Below, one piece after another: positions 8,576-17,891 of a DNA stretch of 64,000 nt. Position 1 is the first letter of the stretch; each line of letters begins with the position of its first letter. The translations under genes were made by a program, and so were the position numbers. The stretch covers positions 124,001 through 188,000 of the forward strand of contig NZ_JAKZAL010000001.1 in assembly GCF_022538115.1 (NCBI RefSeq). The letters run 5' to 3'. A model generated the notes under the pieces. The model saw only the letters and a program-made list of their open reading frames with translations. It did not search any database and was not told where the DNA came from. The stretch comes from Cognataquiflexum rubidum (lineage in GTDB: Bacteria; Bacteroidota; Bacteroidia; Cytophagales; Cyclobacteriaceae).

Positions 8576-8866
8576 ATGAGTACTGATACAAAAGAACATG
8601 CAAGATTTGATGCAAGACTCCCCAAAGAACAAAAACAATTGTTTGAGAAAGCTGCCTATTTGGGAGGATACCGTAATCTGACTGACTTTGTTATCCTTAC
8701 TGTTCAGGAAAAAGCCAAGAAAATTATCAAAGAGAAAGAACAGGTGCTTGCCTCAGAAAGAGATTCTGAAATTTTCTTCGATGCCATTACCAATCCAAAA
8801 GAACCATCTGAAAATTTGAGAAAAGCCTTAGATGATTACAAGACTTTTTTATCTAATTCAAAGTAG
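8576..8866 (+). CDS. DUF1778 (TacA-like) antitoxin
   Basis: 96 aa. The N-terminal half (ARFDARLPKEQKQLFEKAAYLGGYRNLTDFV, quoted here only as the motif span 9-39) is the ribbon-helix-helix of DUF1778 antitoxins: a beta-strand with RLP, then K/E-rich helices. The C-terminal tail (SEIFFDAITNPKEPSENL) is the typical toxin-wrapping segment. It neutralises the GNAT toxin encoded 3 bp downstream and is expected to repress the operon together with it. Confidence 0.9.
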   Translation: MSTDTKEHARFDARLPKEQKQLFEKAAYLGGYRNLTDFVILTVQEKAKKIIKEKEQVLASERDSEIFFDAITNPKEPSENLRKALDDYKTFLSNSK

Positions 8867-8869
8867 GTA

Positions 8870-9364
8870 ATGATTGAACTTTTAGACAAAAAGCACAACA
8901 GAGATGATTTTGACTGTGGGAAAGAGCTTTTGAACAACTATTTAAAAAATCAGGCGGGACAAGACATCAAAAGAAAGCTTTCAGCTTGTTTTGTATTGGC
9001 AGAAAGTACCTCAGATCAAATCCAAGGCTATTACACCCTTTCCAATAACAGCATTCCATTAAGTAGTTTTCCTGAATATATTCAGAAAAAGCTTCCTAGA
9101 TCCTATATTTCAATTCCCACTACTTTACTTGGTAGATTGGCTATTGACACAAAATATCAGGGCAAAGGAATCGGAAAGATTTTGCTGATAGACGCTTTGA
9201 AGAGGAGTTATGAAATTTCACAAGAAATTGGCTCATTCGCAGTAGTAGTTGACCCGATTGACGAAGAAGCGGAGAAGTTTTATGAGAAATATGATTTTAT
9301 AAAATTGCCTGACAGCGGAAAAATGTTTATTTCAATGAAGACTTTGACCCAGCTTTTTGTTTAA
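8870..9364 (+). CDS. GNAT toxin of the TacT/AtaT type
   Basis: 164 aa acetyltransferase of the tRNA-acetylating toxin group. N-terminal FDCGKELLNNYLKNQA is the family hallmark (FxCGxxxLDxxLxxxA). LLGRLAIDTKYQGKGIGKILL (87-106) holds the acetyl-CoA loop QGKGIG, and FYEKYDF (137-143) supplies the conserved Tyr. Known members acetylate the aminoacyl group of charged tRNA and stop translation. Paired with the DUF1778 antitoxin just upstream, it is the second toxin-antitoxin module within 5 kb. Confidence 0.92.
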   Translation: MIELLDKKHNRDDFDCGKELLNNYLKNQAGQDIKRKLSACFVLAESTSDQIQGYYTLSNNSIPLSSFPEYIQKKLPRSYISIPTTLLGRLAIDTKYQGKGIGKILLIDALKRSYEISQEIGSFAVVVDPIDEEAEKFYEKYDFIKLPDSGKMFISMKTLTQLFV

Positions 9365-9403
9365 AGTGGTAAGTTTTTTTTTTCCAACTTACAAAACAAT
9401 TAC

Positions 9404-10174
9404 TCACATCCTCTCCACCATCAATCCCCCATCCACTGTGACCACCTGCCCGGTGGCATAGGGGATATCCCCACGAACTAGGGCAGCAACGGCCTTTCCG
9501 ACATCGGAAGGAAGTCCAATCCGTGGTTCGAGTGTCAATCCGGCTTTGATTTTTTCGTGGTACACAGCCTTTACTTTCTCCGTCATATCGGTCTCAATCA
9601 CTCCCGGCCGGACTTCATACACCGGGATTCCAAACTCTGCCATTCTTACTGCCATGACTTTAGACAGCATGGACAAACCTGCTTTGGACATGCAATAAGC
9701 AGCCCTGTTAACCGATGCCATCACTGCCGAGATGGACGTAATGTTCACTATCGAAACGGCAGAATGGGGGTTCGCTTTCTTGATGTCTACCATCCAATTG
9801 GCAATCGCCTGTGTCAAAAAAAAAGTACCCTTCAAATTGATCCCCATCATCTCGTCATAATCCGCTTCACTGACTTCCAACACATCTGCCCTTGTCCGCG
9901 GTGCCACTCCAGCATTGTTGACAAGAACATGGACTATCCCGAAAACCATTTTCAATTCATTTACTATTTTTTCCCTGTCCGATGCCTTGCTGATGTCTCC
10001 TTGTATGTAATGTACATTGACACCCAACGCAGTCAATTCCTCCAAAACAGTCTTCACTTCGGATTCTTTCCGTACCCCGTTGATAGCAAGGTCATAGCCA
10101 TTTTCAGCCAATTTAATGGCGATACCCAAACCGATTCCCCGGCTTCCTCCTGTGATCAATGCGACGGGTTTCAT
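9404..10174 (-). CDS. Short-chain dehydrogenase (FabG-like), last gene of the uronate-type operon
   Basis: 256 aa [11 protein letters not shown] at 8-15, NNAG at 86-89, Ser147 (NITSISA), Tyr160 and Lys164 (YCMSK), and the C-terminal GQVVTVDGG. Resembles 3-ketoacyl-ACP reductase-like sugar dehydrogenases rather than the dedicated fatty-acid enzyme, judging from its place at the end of a sugar operon. Its ATG overlaps the stop of the OYE gene (ATGA). It may oxidise or reduce an intermediate released by the upstream GH88 hydrolase; this is inference. Confidence 0.88.
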   Translation of the reverse strand: MKPVALITGGSRGIGLGIAIKLAENGYDLAINGVRKESEVKTVLEELTALGVNVHYIQGDISKASDREKIVNELKMVFGIVHVLVNNAGVAPRTRADVLEVSEADYDEMMGINLKGTFFLTQAIANWMVDIKKANPHSAVSIVNITSISAVMASVNRAAYCMSKAGLSMLSKVMAVRMAEFGIPVYEVRPGVIETDMTEKVKAVYHEKIKAGLTLEPRIGLPSDVGKAVAALVRGDIPYATGQVVTVDGGLMVERM

Positions 10175-11616
10175 ATTTCTTTGAGGGATTTAAGTTGACT
10201 GTGTTCGGGCATATTTTTGTAAAACGGATCCAAAGGAAAGCATCCTGACACGATGCCATTCCTCGGGGCAGTGGTACAATCTGAGAAAGTACGACAGATC
10301 TTCTGCCGCTTCAGTCCATTGCCTGAGAGGATATCTGCGGGCATTTCCGGGTAACTCAATACCATCCTACCCAATCCAATAGAGTCCGCTTTTCCGGATT
10401 GGAGGACTTCCTGAGCAACATTGGGAAGCCATTCCTGCAAATAAGAATAGGCCGAACCTACCACATAGAAACCTGGAAATGCGGCTTTCACCTCTCCTGT
10501 CACCCTGATCTGTCGGGCAACACCTTGGAGAGGATCTTCGGGCGGTAGGTAGCCATCCGAAGGAGGAAACAAGGCAGGGCGCTGGATATGCGGATTGTAA
10601 TATGGACTTCCTGCGGTAGTGCACAGCAGTTCAATCCCGAGTTTTTTGAGTTCTTCGAGAAATTCAAAAGATTCGGAAAGGTCTTCTGTTGTTCCTGATT
10701 CATCCCCACCAAAAGCAAAAGTATACTTTCCATTTGCTGAAGGTGTTCCTTTGTCGTCCGGTCCTTTCTGAAATGGCACCCAATCGAAAACGCTCAACCG
10801 AACACCGATTTCCAATCCAGGTGCTTCTGTGTTAATTCCAGCGGTAATTTCCCTGAGAAATCGGCTGCGGTTTTCCATGGACTTCCCATATTTCCCTTCC
10901 CGTTCATAGGCACTCAAAAACTCATGTCCCAGATAGCCATGGCAATGTTTGATATCTACAAATTGGAATCCCGCTTTTTGTGCCAAAACAGCAGCTTTCA
11001 CATAGTCAGACACTAATTCATCAATCTCTGCATCCGTAAAAAGTGGATAGTCTTCCTTCAACCCAAACTTTTTGTCCAAAATAGGATGGTGATAAAGGAT
11101 CTTGGGTTCCATTTGGGTTTTGCTGTTGGGCTTGCAAAACCGTCCCGAATGGGTCAACTGCAATCCGGTGAGTAAGTCATCGGTTTTGCCAAATTCATTC
11201 CGGTGTTCATTTTGGATCAATTGAAAAAGTGAAGCGAAATCAGATAAGTTCGACTGATTCATCAGCAACTGATTGGGATTTGCCCGACCTTCATGGCGGA
11301 CTGCTACTGCCTCACAGCCCCACAGGAGTTTGGCTCCGCTCCTTGCAAAATTCTTCCATCTTCTTTTCGTCAGTTCAGTAGGTTTTCCATCCGTCGTACC
11401 ATCCCAACCTTCCATAGGCAAAATGCAAAAAGCATTTCCGATCCGGTTTCCTGAGCGGAGAGTATGGCCTTTGACAAAAGGAGAATCTGAACCTGGGACC
11501 AGTTTTTCTGCAAAAGGCAAATCAATTCCCTGCTCAGACAGGTGTTGTTGAAACTGCTCGGCTGTCTTCAGTTGGGCGACACGGGGAAAGGATGGTTTGT
11601 ATTTTCCGCTGCTCAT
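10171..11616 (-). CDS. NADH:flavin oxidoreductase (Old Yellow Enzyme family)
   Basis: 481 aa from the ATG at 11616, which overlaps the stop of the GH88 gene (ATGA); an upstream in-frame start at 11760 lies well inside that gene and is rejected. OYE features: [15 protein letters not shown] near the N-terminus (FMN site), LTHSGRF (substrate/FMN loop), [16 protein letters not shown] (the H-x-x-x-x-H-E-F-L pattern after strand 5) and GLGRM for the FMN phosphate. Only the TIM-barrel is present; there is no Fe-S/FAD extension as in 2,4-dienoyl-CoA reductase. It reduces an activated C=C bond with NAD(P)H. Within this operon it may act on an unsaturated sugar-derived compound. Confidence 0.85.
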   Translation of the reverse strand: MSSGKYKPSFPRVAQLKTAEQFQQHLSEQGIDLPFAEKLVPGSDSPFVKGHTLRSGNRIGNAFCILPMEGWDGTTDGKPTELTKRRWKNFARSGAKLLWGCEAVAVRHEGRANPNQLLMNQSNLSDFASLFQLIQNEHRNEFGKTDDLLTGLQLTHSGRFCKPNSKTQMEPKILYHHPILDKKFGLKEDYPLFTDAEIDELVSDYVKAAVLAQKAGFQFVDIKHCHGYLGHEFLSAYEREGKYGKSMENRSRFLREITAGINTEAPGLEIGVRLSVFDWVPFQKGPDDKGTPSANGKYTFAFGGDESGTTEDLSESFEFLEELKKLGIELLCTTAGSPYYNPHIQRPALFPPSDGYLPPEDPLQGVARQIRVTGEVKAAFPGFYVVGSAYSYLQEWLPNVAQEVLQSGKADSIGLGRMVLSYPEMPADILSGNGLKRQKICRTFSDCTTAPRNGIVSGCFPLDPFYKNMPEHSQLKSLKEI

Positions 11617-12992
11617 TTTTCGATGCAATTGATAAAACTGTAGTATTGCTCTCCGTTTTGGATTCTTTGCAAGAGCAAGGCAAGCTCCCGTGCATGGTAA
11701 TCTCCCCACATACTGGATTCGCCATGGGGAACTTGTCCCGGATTTGGCCGATAATCCCAACCATTTGGATGGTGGTAAATCGAGTGTAAAATCAAACCCT
11801 GATGCTCCTCATCAGTGGAAAGATAGGGTTCGGAGAAAAGGGTTTTAGCGAGTTGGTAACCTACATGGTGGTAGCGGTTGGACTTTTCGGAATCACTCGT
11901 TTTGAGCCAATTCCCTATCCTGAGAAATCCCTGTGCAGCAATCGCCGCCGCGGAGGAATCCACAGGTTCATAGGCATTGAATGGATCAGCGGGTCGGTTG
12001 AGGTAATCCCCCATCATGGCCAAACCCGGTGCTCCGGTATCCCAATAGGGAATCCCATCAGTAGGAGTATTTGCCAGGTAAAAATCAGCAGTGGCTGTAG
12101 CAGCCTTGGATAATGCAAACTTCAGGTTTTCTTGGGAGATGATTCCTGCATAGTCCGCCTCAGGCAAATCCTCCAAAATCTCCAAAATCTCGCCCAAACC
12201 ACATATCGCCCAGGCCAATCCCCTTGTCCAGGTACTGAATCCGGTATAACCCTGTTGGGAATTTGGACAGCGGTAGTTACCGTCATTGGTATTGAATATG
12301 ATTTCATGGGCAGTCCTCCCGGCGATGTCATATTGGTCGCGACCTTCCCCAAAGAAAATGGAATAACGCACCGTACTGAGTAAATGCTGAATGGCCCGAC
12401 CAAGGAGGTTAATCTTTTTGTCATTTTCTCCCTGTAGGACATGGCCGAGTTGATGGGAAAGTATCACCGCCCTGCAAGTCCTGATCGTATCCACAAAAAG
12501 AGAATGCGGTCCATTGAAGGAATACATATATCCTCCCGAAGGGATGGAGGTCCAGCGTAAGGCTTGCACGGCACCACTGACTTTGAGGGCCAGGCGGTAA
12601 TATTCTTTTTCCCAAAAAGTAGCTTCCAATTTCCCTTCTGTGATCATCCGGAGAAGATTGCCATACGTGCTGACATTGTTGAATCCATGGTCATGAACAC
12701 CCGTATGCGTGAGGTGCGGCGCCATTTTCTTCAGTGTATTTTCTTTTCCCAAATGGAGAAAAATCTCCTCGCCAGTGGCATCATATTGAAGGAGGGCAGA
12801 ACCAAATTGAAAACCTTGGGTCCATTCAGTCCATCCTCGGGTGACATATTTTCCCTTTTCGGTAAAAACAGGAGCACCTTTGGAGGTATCAAAAGTCTTT
12901 TCGATCGAAAGGATTTTCTTCCCCGATAGTTCCCAGAATCCATTTAAGGAACTTTCTATCTGCTTTATTTCAAAATTCGAATCAAGCTTCAT
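11613..12992 (-). CDS. Glycoside hydrolase family 88-like (unsaturated glucuronyl hydrolase type)
   Basis: 459 aa from MKLDSNF at 12992; the longer frame to 13046 overlaps the symporter gene more than needed. (alpha/alpha)6-barrel motifs of GH88 are visible: [16 protein letters not shown] (first catalytic Asp region), [18 protein letters not shown], and [16 protein letters not shown]. No signal peptide, so it is cytoplasmic and acts after uptake by the adjacent symporter. GH88 enzymes hydrate the 4,5-unsaturated uronic acid left by polysaccharide lyases and release it from an oligosaccharide. The start overlaps the symporter stop by 11 bp and its own stop overlaps the OYE start. A GH105-like function cannot be excluded. 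Confidence 0.85.
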   Translation of the reverse strand: MKLDSNFEIKQIESSLNGFWELSGKKILSIEKTFDTSKGAPVFTEKGKYVTRGWTEWTQGFQFGSALLQYDATGEEIFLHLGKENTLKKMAPHLTHTGVHDHGFNNVSTYGNLLRMITEGKLEATFWEKEYYRLALKVSGAVQALRWTSIPSGGYMYSFNGPHSLFVDTIRTCRAVILSHQLGHVLQGENDKKINLLGRAIQHLLSTVRYSIFFGEGRDQYDIAGRTAHEIIFNTNDGNYRCPNSQQGYTGFSTWTRGLAWAICGLGEILEILEDLPEADYAGIISQENLKFALSKAATATADFYLANTPTDGIPYWDTGAPGLAMMGDYLNRPADPFNAYEPVDSSAAAIAAQGFLRIGNWLKTSDSEKSNRYHHVGYQLAKTLFSEPYLSTDEEHQGLILHSIYHHPNGWDYRPNPGQVPHGESSMWGDYHARELALLLQRIQNGEQYYSFINCIEK

Positions 12993-14394
12993 GGCTATTC
13001 TTTTGGATAAAATGGTGACGCACCATGATGGCAGGCACCACCACAAGCAATATACAATACATCAGAAAATCCAACGGGAAATTTTCAAATCCATTTGGTA
13101 CGACACCAAGGATGGAAAGGATAAAATATCCCAAAAATGCGGTCGAAATCCAGATGAGTTCTCGGGGAGGGTTCTTGAAAATCACCGCACCCAATATCAC
13201 CGGTGCCACCATCGAGGTCCCGGTAAAACTCACCCTTGCCAGCAAGACCAGTTCGTCGCTCATGTATGTCGAAAACACCAAAACAATCAAGGAAAACACC
13301 ATGATGGAGATTTTTGTCCTCCTCATGATGGCCTTGTCCGAACCTGAGAGCAAGGACCTCAATTCGGATCCCAAAGCGAAAATCTGTGCATTGGTAGTAG
13401 AAAGACAGGCCGCAAATAATCCGACTACGGCCAAAGCAGCCACAGGTACGGCTTGGTCAAAGAGTAAAGCTTTCGCAAGAAAATCCGATGTGCTTGCATC
13501 AGGATATTTGACCGCGCCATACAATCCGATAAAGGCTGTAGGCAGAATTACCAAAATGGCAAATATCCCCACTGCATAAGCCATTTTATGGACAGATTTT
13601 AAGTCCTTCATGACGATCAATCTGGTGGTGAATTGGGGTTGGGAAACAGGGATCATGACAATCGCAATGGTCGAAGCTATCAGAAATTGGTGGGAAAAAA
13701 GCCCTTTTGGACCGGGTAATGTTTGCAAGCCTGGATTGGTTACATTGACCTGCGCCATGGCAGCTTGGAAACCCCCACTCATCTGAAGGCAAGTGACCCC
13801 GATAATCCAGATGACCACCAATAAGATCACACCCTGAATCGCATCCGAATACATGATGGCTTTGAGCCCTCCGATCTCTGCATAAGCAAGCATAATCAAA
13901 ACCAGGATGGCTGACCATGACCAATATGGAAGCAAATCCGGAAATGCTGCATTCAGGAAAATTGAAATTCCCCGGATTTGGATGGCCACATAAGGGATCA
14001 GAAAAAGGAAGGCGCTTGCAAAGACAAGGTAACCTGCGTACTTGTTTTTGTAGCAGGAAATCATCAGTCCCGCAACTCCCTTATAACCTTGAAGTGAAGC
14101 CCTTTTGCGCAGCTTGTAACCAAACCAGATCAGAAAGAAAACCATAAATGCGTCCGACAAACCCAGAAAAACCCAAGCCCCCACCCCATGAACGCGGAAG
14201 AAATCCGGCATACCCATAAAGGTGAATGCACTGAACAATGCTGCTGAGAAAGTCAGGAAACCGAGTATCGCGCCGATGTTGGATCCTGCAAGGATAAAGT
14301 CATCCGAGGAGCGGTCTTTCCTGTAGGACTTGTAGGAGGCATAGCCCAAGGAAGCCAGAAAGATGAAGAAGAAAAACCCCAGCCAACCGATCAT
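12982..14394 (-). CDS. Sodium:solute symporter (SSS family)
   Basis: 470 aa, about 13 membrane segments. The N-terminal DDFILAGSNIGAILGFLTFSAALFSAFT region (31-58) is the SSS hallmark (D-x-x-x-A-G-R/S), and the middle carries the family signature region around VGLFAACLSTTNAQIFALGSELRS. It imports a solute with Na+ into the cytoplasm; given GH88 downstream, the cargo may be an unsaturated uronyl oligosaccharide or a uronate. Its ATG overlaps the stop of the small membrane protein (ATGA), and its stop overlaps the GH88 start. Confidence 0.9.
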   Translation of the reverse strand: MIGWLGFFFFIFLASLGYASYKSYRKDRSSDDFILAGSNIGAILGFLTFSAALFSAFTFMGMPDFFRVHGVGAWVFLGLSDAFMVFFLIWFGYKLRKRASLQGYKGVAGLMISCYKNKYAGYLVFASAFLFLIPYVAIQIRGISIFLNAAFPDLLPYWSWSAILVLIMLAYAEIGGLKAIMYSDAIQGVILLVVIWIIGVTCLQMSGGFQAAMAQVNVTNPGLQTLPGPKGLFSHQFLIASTIAIVMIPVSQPQFTTRLIVMKDLKSVHKMAYAVGIFAILVILPTAFIGLYGAVKYPDASTSDFLAKALLFDQAVPVAALAVVGLFAACLSTTNAQIFALGSELRSLLSGSDKAIMRRTKISIMVFSLIVLVFSTYMSDELVLLARVSFTGTSMVAPVILGAVIFKNPPRELIWISTAFLGYFILSILGVVPNGFENFPLDFLMYCILLVVVPAIMVRHHFIQKNSHEA

Positions 14395-14603
14395 TTGATT
14401 CCTTTTTCTTCATATGGAAAAAACCGGGAGGCGAGGTATGTCAACACCACAACCAGAACCGTAACCAAAAATCCTGTCCAAAATATAAATGGAATGCCCC
14501 ACAGGGTGGGATCAGGTTTGTTTTCCTGAAAGAGAAAGAAGAAAGAAATCACCGCCAATAGCAGTACGCTGAGGACGATGAGGTTCCAGATTTTGGATTT
14601 CAT
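14391..14603 (-). CDS. Small membrane partner of the symporter (DUF3311-like)
   Basis: 70 aa with two membrane helices (about 8-26 and 35-60). The segment TLWGIPFIFWTGFLVTVLVVVL resembles small DUF3311/YhdT-type proteins encoded immediately before SSS transporters. It overlaps the symporter gene by 4 bp. Presumed role: helper subunit for assembly or stability of the transporter. First gene of the five-gene operon. Confidence 0.78.
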   Translation of the reverse strand: MKSKIWNLIVLSVLLLAVISFFFLFQENKPDPTLWGIPFIFWTGFLVTVLVVVLTYLASRFFPYEEKGIK

Positions 14604-14615
14604 AATCTTGGGTTT

Positions 14616-15287
14616 AAGGTTAGAGAGTTCGCCGGATAGTTAAGGGACTATTTAGGCAGCTACAAGCTAATAAATATCCGGAAGATTTGCCTTGTGAGGT
14701 GGGATGAAAATGGAGAGGGGTAATAATTTTGTTGAGGGAAATCAAAGATCTTATACTTTTGAAAAATCCTCCTTTGGAACACCCGTGGGGAGGAAGCGAA
14801 ATTCCGGGCCGGCGTTGGTTTGTGTGTGGGAGGATTATTTCGCTAGTCCCGATAGCTATCAGGGATTGGTTACTTTTTGTATCATGACAAAAAGTGACAC
14901 GAGAAAAAAACGTTAAAATTCGGATTCAATGATTGAAAAAGAACGAAAGAATTCCTCCCGCCATTTCGGTAATGAGTATACTCTTCCTAAATAGATGCGT
15001 GACCGAAATTCCCAAATACTGCGAGATTCAAACCATGGGCTGCGGTGCATGATAATTTTTCAAAATATAAAGATTCAACAAGCACCTTGCCCATGGCTAG
15101 AAATATTTCGCCCACTTCGGGGCTGATCATTTACAAAATATCTGGAATTAACACTCTGAATCTTTATAATCATTAAAAAACCACTTCGGGGCTGAACCCT
15201 GAGTACAATCCAACACAACTTTTTACAAATGGCTAGAAATCATTCTTTATCTTTTTTACATTTATAAAAAGCATCCAACCAGCAACC
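14616..15287. other. Gene-poor spacer with a widespread-type intergenic element
   Basis: 670 bp between divergent transcription units. At 14870-14912 it has TTACTTTTTGTATCATGACAA followed by AAAGTGAC, a hairpin-forming element whose relative occurs at 41245-41285 in this window. Around 15105-15195 the phrase CACTTCGGGGCTGA occurs twice, the two copies separated by an AT-rich run. A 70-codon ORF at 14704-14916 overlaps these elements and is judged non-coding. The operon and sulfatase promoters must lie here, but I do not see a convincing TAnnTTTG box. Confidence 0.5.
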
Positions 15288-16991
15288 ATGAAACAAAACC
15301 CATCATACCTCCTGTTGATACTCGGAATATTTTTCATTTTCAGCTGCAAGACAGCACCTGAAGAAACCGAAGTAAAACGGCCAAATATCATCTTTATCAT
15401 GTCGGATGACCACGCTTACCAAGCAATTTCTGCTTATGATACGAGGTTAATCCAAACCCCAAATATCGACAGGATTGCAAAAATGGGCATGCTCTTCACC
15501 AATGCCTGTGTGACCAACTCGATCTGTGCACCTTCACGCGCTACGATCCTGACAGGAAAGCATTCCCACCTCAACGGCAAAATCGACAACCACTTCCCTT
15601 TCGATACGACCAACATTACTTTTCCCCAAATTCTTCAAAGTGCCGGTTACCAGACTGCGATGTTTGGCAAGCTCCATTTTGGCAACAGTCCAAAAGGTTT
15701 TGACCAATTCAAAATCCTTCCCGGTCAGGGTTCCTATTACAACCCGGATTTTATCACCAAAAATGAGGGAAATATTAAAGTCGATGGCTACGTGACGGAT
15801 ATCGTGACGGACATGACTTTGGATTGGCTACAGAATGAGCGCAAAGCCGATCAGCCATTTATGTTGATGTACCTCCACAAAGCCCCACACCGAGAATGGC
15901 TGATGGCGGAGCGGCATATGGCCGAATTTACAAACAAGACATTCCCTGAACCGACAACGCTTTTTGACGATTATTCGGGACGTGGATCCGCTGCAAGGGA
16001 AGCAGAAATGAACCTGTTGAAGCATATGAACTGGTCAGGGGATTCCAAATTGTACCCTGAAACCATGGGTGAAATGGGAATTCCGGACGAATCAGGATGG
16101 GACAAAGGTGCATTTGAAAGGGAAGTTGGCAGACTCAGCCCCGAACAAAGAGCAAATTGGGATAAAGCTTACATGAAAGTGAATGAAGACTTCAAAAAAG
16201 CATTTCCTACCATGACTGAAAAGGAAAAAATGCAGTGGAGATACCAACGCTACATGCAGGATTACCTTGGCACCATCGCCTCAGTGGATGAAAATGTGGG
16301 GCGCGTTCTCGATTACCTTGAGGCCAATGGACTGATGGAAAATACCATCATCGTCTATACTTCCGATCAGGGCTTTTACTTGGGAGAGCACGGTTGGTTT
16401 GACAAGCGATTTATTTACAATGAATCTTTCAAGACACCGCTTTTGGTTTCATGGCCCGGAAAAATCAAAGCGGGAACCAAATCAGATGAAATGGTCCAAA
16501 ACCTGGATTTTGCACAGACATTTTTGGAAGCTGCAGGGATTCCTGCACCTGCTGACATGCAGGGTGAAAGCCTCATGCCGATCTTGACAGGAAATGACGA
16601 AAAGTGGACCCGGGAAGCCGTCTATTACCATTACTACGAGTACCCGGCGGTACACATGGTCAAGCGGCATTATGCCATCGTCACCAAGGAATACAAGCTG
16701 GTCCATTATTACTTTGATGTGGATGAATGGGAACTCATCGACCGCATGAATGATCCCAATGAAATGAAAAATGTCTATGACGATCCTGCCTATACCGATA
16801 TCAAAAAAGAATTGCACGCCCAATTGGAAGAACTCAGAAAAAAATATGGCGACAGTTCAGAACTGAGTCAAAGCTACATAGACAAGTATTTGGAAGACAT
16901 TTCCAAACGCAGGGCTTTCGGTGCCAATCAAGAAACCGTTAAAACCATTTTCGAAAAGAAAGGAATAAAGGCCGCGTATGAGTTTGATTGA
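15288..16991 (+). CDS. Sulfatase lipoprotein (S1 family, Cys-type formylglycine site)
   Basis: 567 aa. Lipoprotein signal with lipobox Cys20 (FIFSC). The alkaline-phosphatase-fold N-terminus PNIIFIMSDDHAYQA holds metal-binding Asp40/Asp41. NSICAPSRATILTG gives the C-x-P-S-R sulfatase signature, with Cys80 the residue converted to formylglycine by an anaerobic or FGE-type maturase. The C-terminal YTSDQGFYLGEHGWFDKRF carries the remaining metal and sulfate ligands. The pattern resembles N-acetylglucosamine-6-sulfatase-like members (S1_11), but this is from recall only. It should remove sulfate esters from a glycan at the cell surface or in the periplasm. Transcribed alone, divergent from the GH88/symporter operon, which may process the desulfated products. 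Confidence 0.93.
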   Translation: MKQNPSYLLLILGIFFIFSCKTAPEETEVKRPNIIFIMSDDHAYQAISAYDTRLIQTPNIDRIAKMGMLFTNACVTNSICAPSRATILTGKHSHLNGKIDNHFPFDTTNITFPQILQSAGYQTAMFGKLHFGNSPKGFDQFKILPGQGSYYNPDFITKNEGNIKVDGYVTDIVTDMTLDWLQNERKADQPFMLMYLHKAPHREWLMAERHMAEFTNKTFPEPTTLFDDYSGRGSAAREAEMNLLKHMNWSGDSKLYPETMGEMGIPDESGWDKGAFEREVGRLSPEQRANWDKAYMKVNEDFKKAFPTMTEKEKMQWRYQRYMQDYLGTIASVDENVGRVLDYLEANGLMENTIIVYTSDQGFYLGEHGWFDKRFIYNESFKTPLLVSWPGKIKAGTKSDEMVQNLDFAQTFLEAAGIPAPADMQGESLMPILTGNDEKWTREAVYYHYYEYPAVHMVKRHYAIVTKEYKLVHYYFDVDEWELIDRMNDPNEMKNVYDDPAYTDIKKELHAQLEELRKKYGDSSELSQSYIDKYLEDISKRRAFGANQETVKTIFEKKGIKAAYEFD

Positions 16992-17152
16992 GAGGAGTTA
17001 AAAAAAGTCCATAGTCCATAGTCCACAGCCCGGAATCTGAACTTCAATGAATAATCATGCCCAAGGTTCATTTGCTGATTTTTTTCTTAGAAAGCCGGTT
17101 TCAGGATATCTAAATTAAAAGATGAAGAAAAAGGCGGAAATCTCTTGGTAAT

Positions 17153-17190
17153 AAAAACCGCACCCATTTCCCTTGGGCGCGGTTTTTTTT
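17153..17190 (+). terminator. Rho-independent terminator after the sulfatase
   Basis: ACCGCACCCA, a 7-nt loop, TGGGCGCGGT (one mismatch), then eight T. A-run on the left arm makes it usable from both sides. Confidence 0.8.
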
Positions 17191-17215
17191 ATTTAAGCAT
17201 TACCGGTTTTTGAAA

Positions 17216-17363
17216 TCACATTCTCAGATGCTGCATTTCGAGCTGAGTGGCAAAAGGCTGGTCGGAATATCTTCTTCCAATGGCTTTGTACAGGGAATTG
17301 GCTAAAGCCGCAAATACCGGAGGAAAAAGCGGTTCGCCAAGTCCGGTAGGATCTAAATAGGCA
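17216..17363 (-). pseudogene. C-terminal remnant of a molybdopterin-binding oxidoreductase (CoxL/IorB type)
   Basis: On the minus strand 17363 to 17216 reads, in a frame different from the longest ORF here, AYLDPTGLGEPLFPPVFAAL then ANSLYKAIGRRYSDQPF and QLEMQHLRM before a TGA. The GLGEPxxPPVxxALANAIxxAxGxR pattern is the characteristic C-terminal end of xanthine dehydrogenase/aldehyde oxidase/isoquinoline oxidoreductase large subunits. Only about 48 codons remain, with no start and nothing of the other roughly 700 residues, so this is a deletion remnant. Confidence 0.8.
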
Positions 17364-17385
17364 GATTGCAATCATGCAATCCGCC
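17360..17385 (-). terminator. Hairpin just downstream of the secreted 128-aa protein gene
   Basis: GGCAGATTGCA ATCA TGCAATCCGCC: an 11-bp stem with one mismatch, starting 8 bp after the stop of the gene at 17393. The T-rich tail on the minus strand is poor (TATTTAGA), so it may be a weak terminator or an mRNA 3' stabiliser. Confidence 0.5.
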
Positions 17386-17392
17386 TTATTGA

Positions 17393-17779
17393 TTATTGTT
17401 TAGGTGTTATAATTCGTTCTCCTTCTGCTTCAAACATCCCTAATAAGTTTCCTGTCACATGGTCTTCGTCAGCTTTCGTCAATTCTAATGTCACGTCATA
17501 ACCTTGTGCATTGAAATAAAAAGTAGCAGTGTCTACGCCTAACTCTGCATTATCGATTTTGGTGATTTCATTTCCTGACTCATCCTGCACAACTCCGGTC
17601 AATGAATCTTCCTTCTTTTCAAGCACTAAAATCATGTTAGCATCTCCGTTAGGAGTTCCTTTAATAACCACCTTCCACTTACCGACAAAATAATCAGCAG
17701 GAGACTGCGCATATACATTTGCATTGAGTGAAAGAAGTGAGATTAATAATCCGCCGATAATAAGGCTTAGCTTTTTCAT
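17393..17779 (-). CDS. Small secreted protein, lipocalin-like/DUF-type
   Basis: 128 aa from MKKLSLIIGG at 17779; the extra 31 codons upstream (to 17872) contain no plausible start context and would bury the signal peptide. Sec signal ends NVYAQ. The mature 105 aa (ADYFVGKWKVVIKGTPNGDA, then LVLEKKEDSLTGVVQDESG) look like a small beta-barrel of the type that measures a ligand or is a cell-envelope house-keeping protein; similar sequences in Bacteroidota are unnamed. It is divergent from a NUDIX regulator with a 112-bp shared promoter region. Confidence 0.75.
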   Translation of the reverse strand: MKKLSLIIGGLLISLLSLNANVYAQSPADYFVGKWKVVIKGTPNGDANMILVLEKKEDSLTGVVQDESGNEITKIDNAELGVDTATFYFNAQGYDVTLELTKADEDHVTGNLLGMFEAEGERIITPKQ

Positions 17780-17880
17780 AATTTTAATGGTTTTGGTTAG
17801 AAATTGTCTTAATGTAAGTTTTAGGAAATAAAGATATGGCATTGTTATTTCTATTCTGTAATATTTACGCAATTATTTTT

Positions 17881-17888
17881 TAGCTTTG
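17881..17888 (+). promoter_or_regulatory. TAnnTTTG box (TAGCTTTG) 3 bp before the NUDIX regulator ATG
   Basis: TAGCTTTG fits the Bacteroidota -7 consensus exactly and ends 3 bp before the ATG at 17892. If used, transcription would begin at or within a few bases of the start codon, giving a leaderless mRNA. The second NUDIX regulator at 34039 has the same arrangement. Confidence 0.55.
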
Positions 17889-17891
17889 TAT

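Noticed and set aside
14704-14916. 70-codon ORF on the plus strand between the symporter operon and the sulfatase
   Set aside because: It runs across a repeat-type hairpin (TTACTTTTT...AAAGTGAC), has no family resemblance and no start context; its ending is typical of chance reading through this element.
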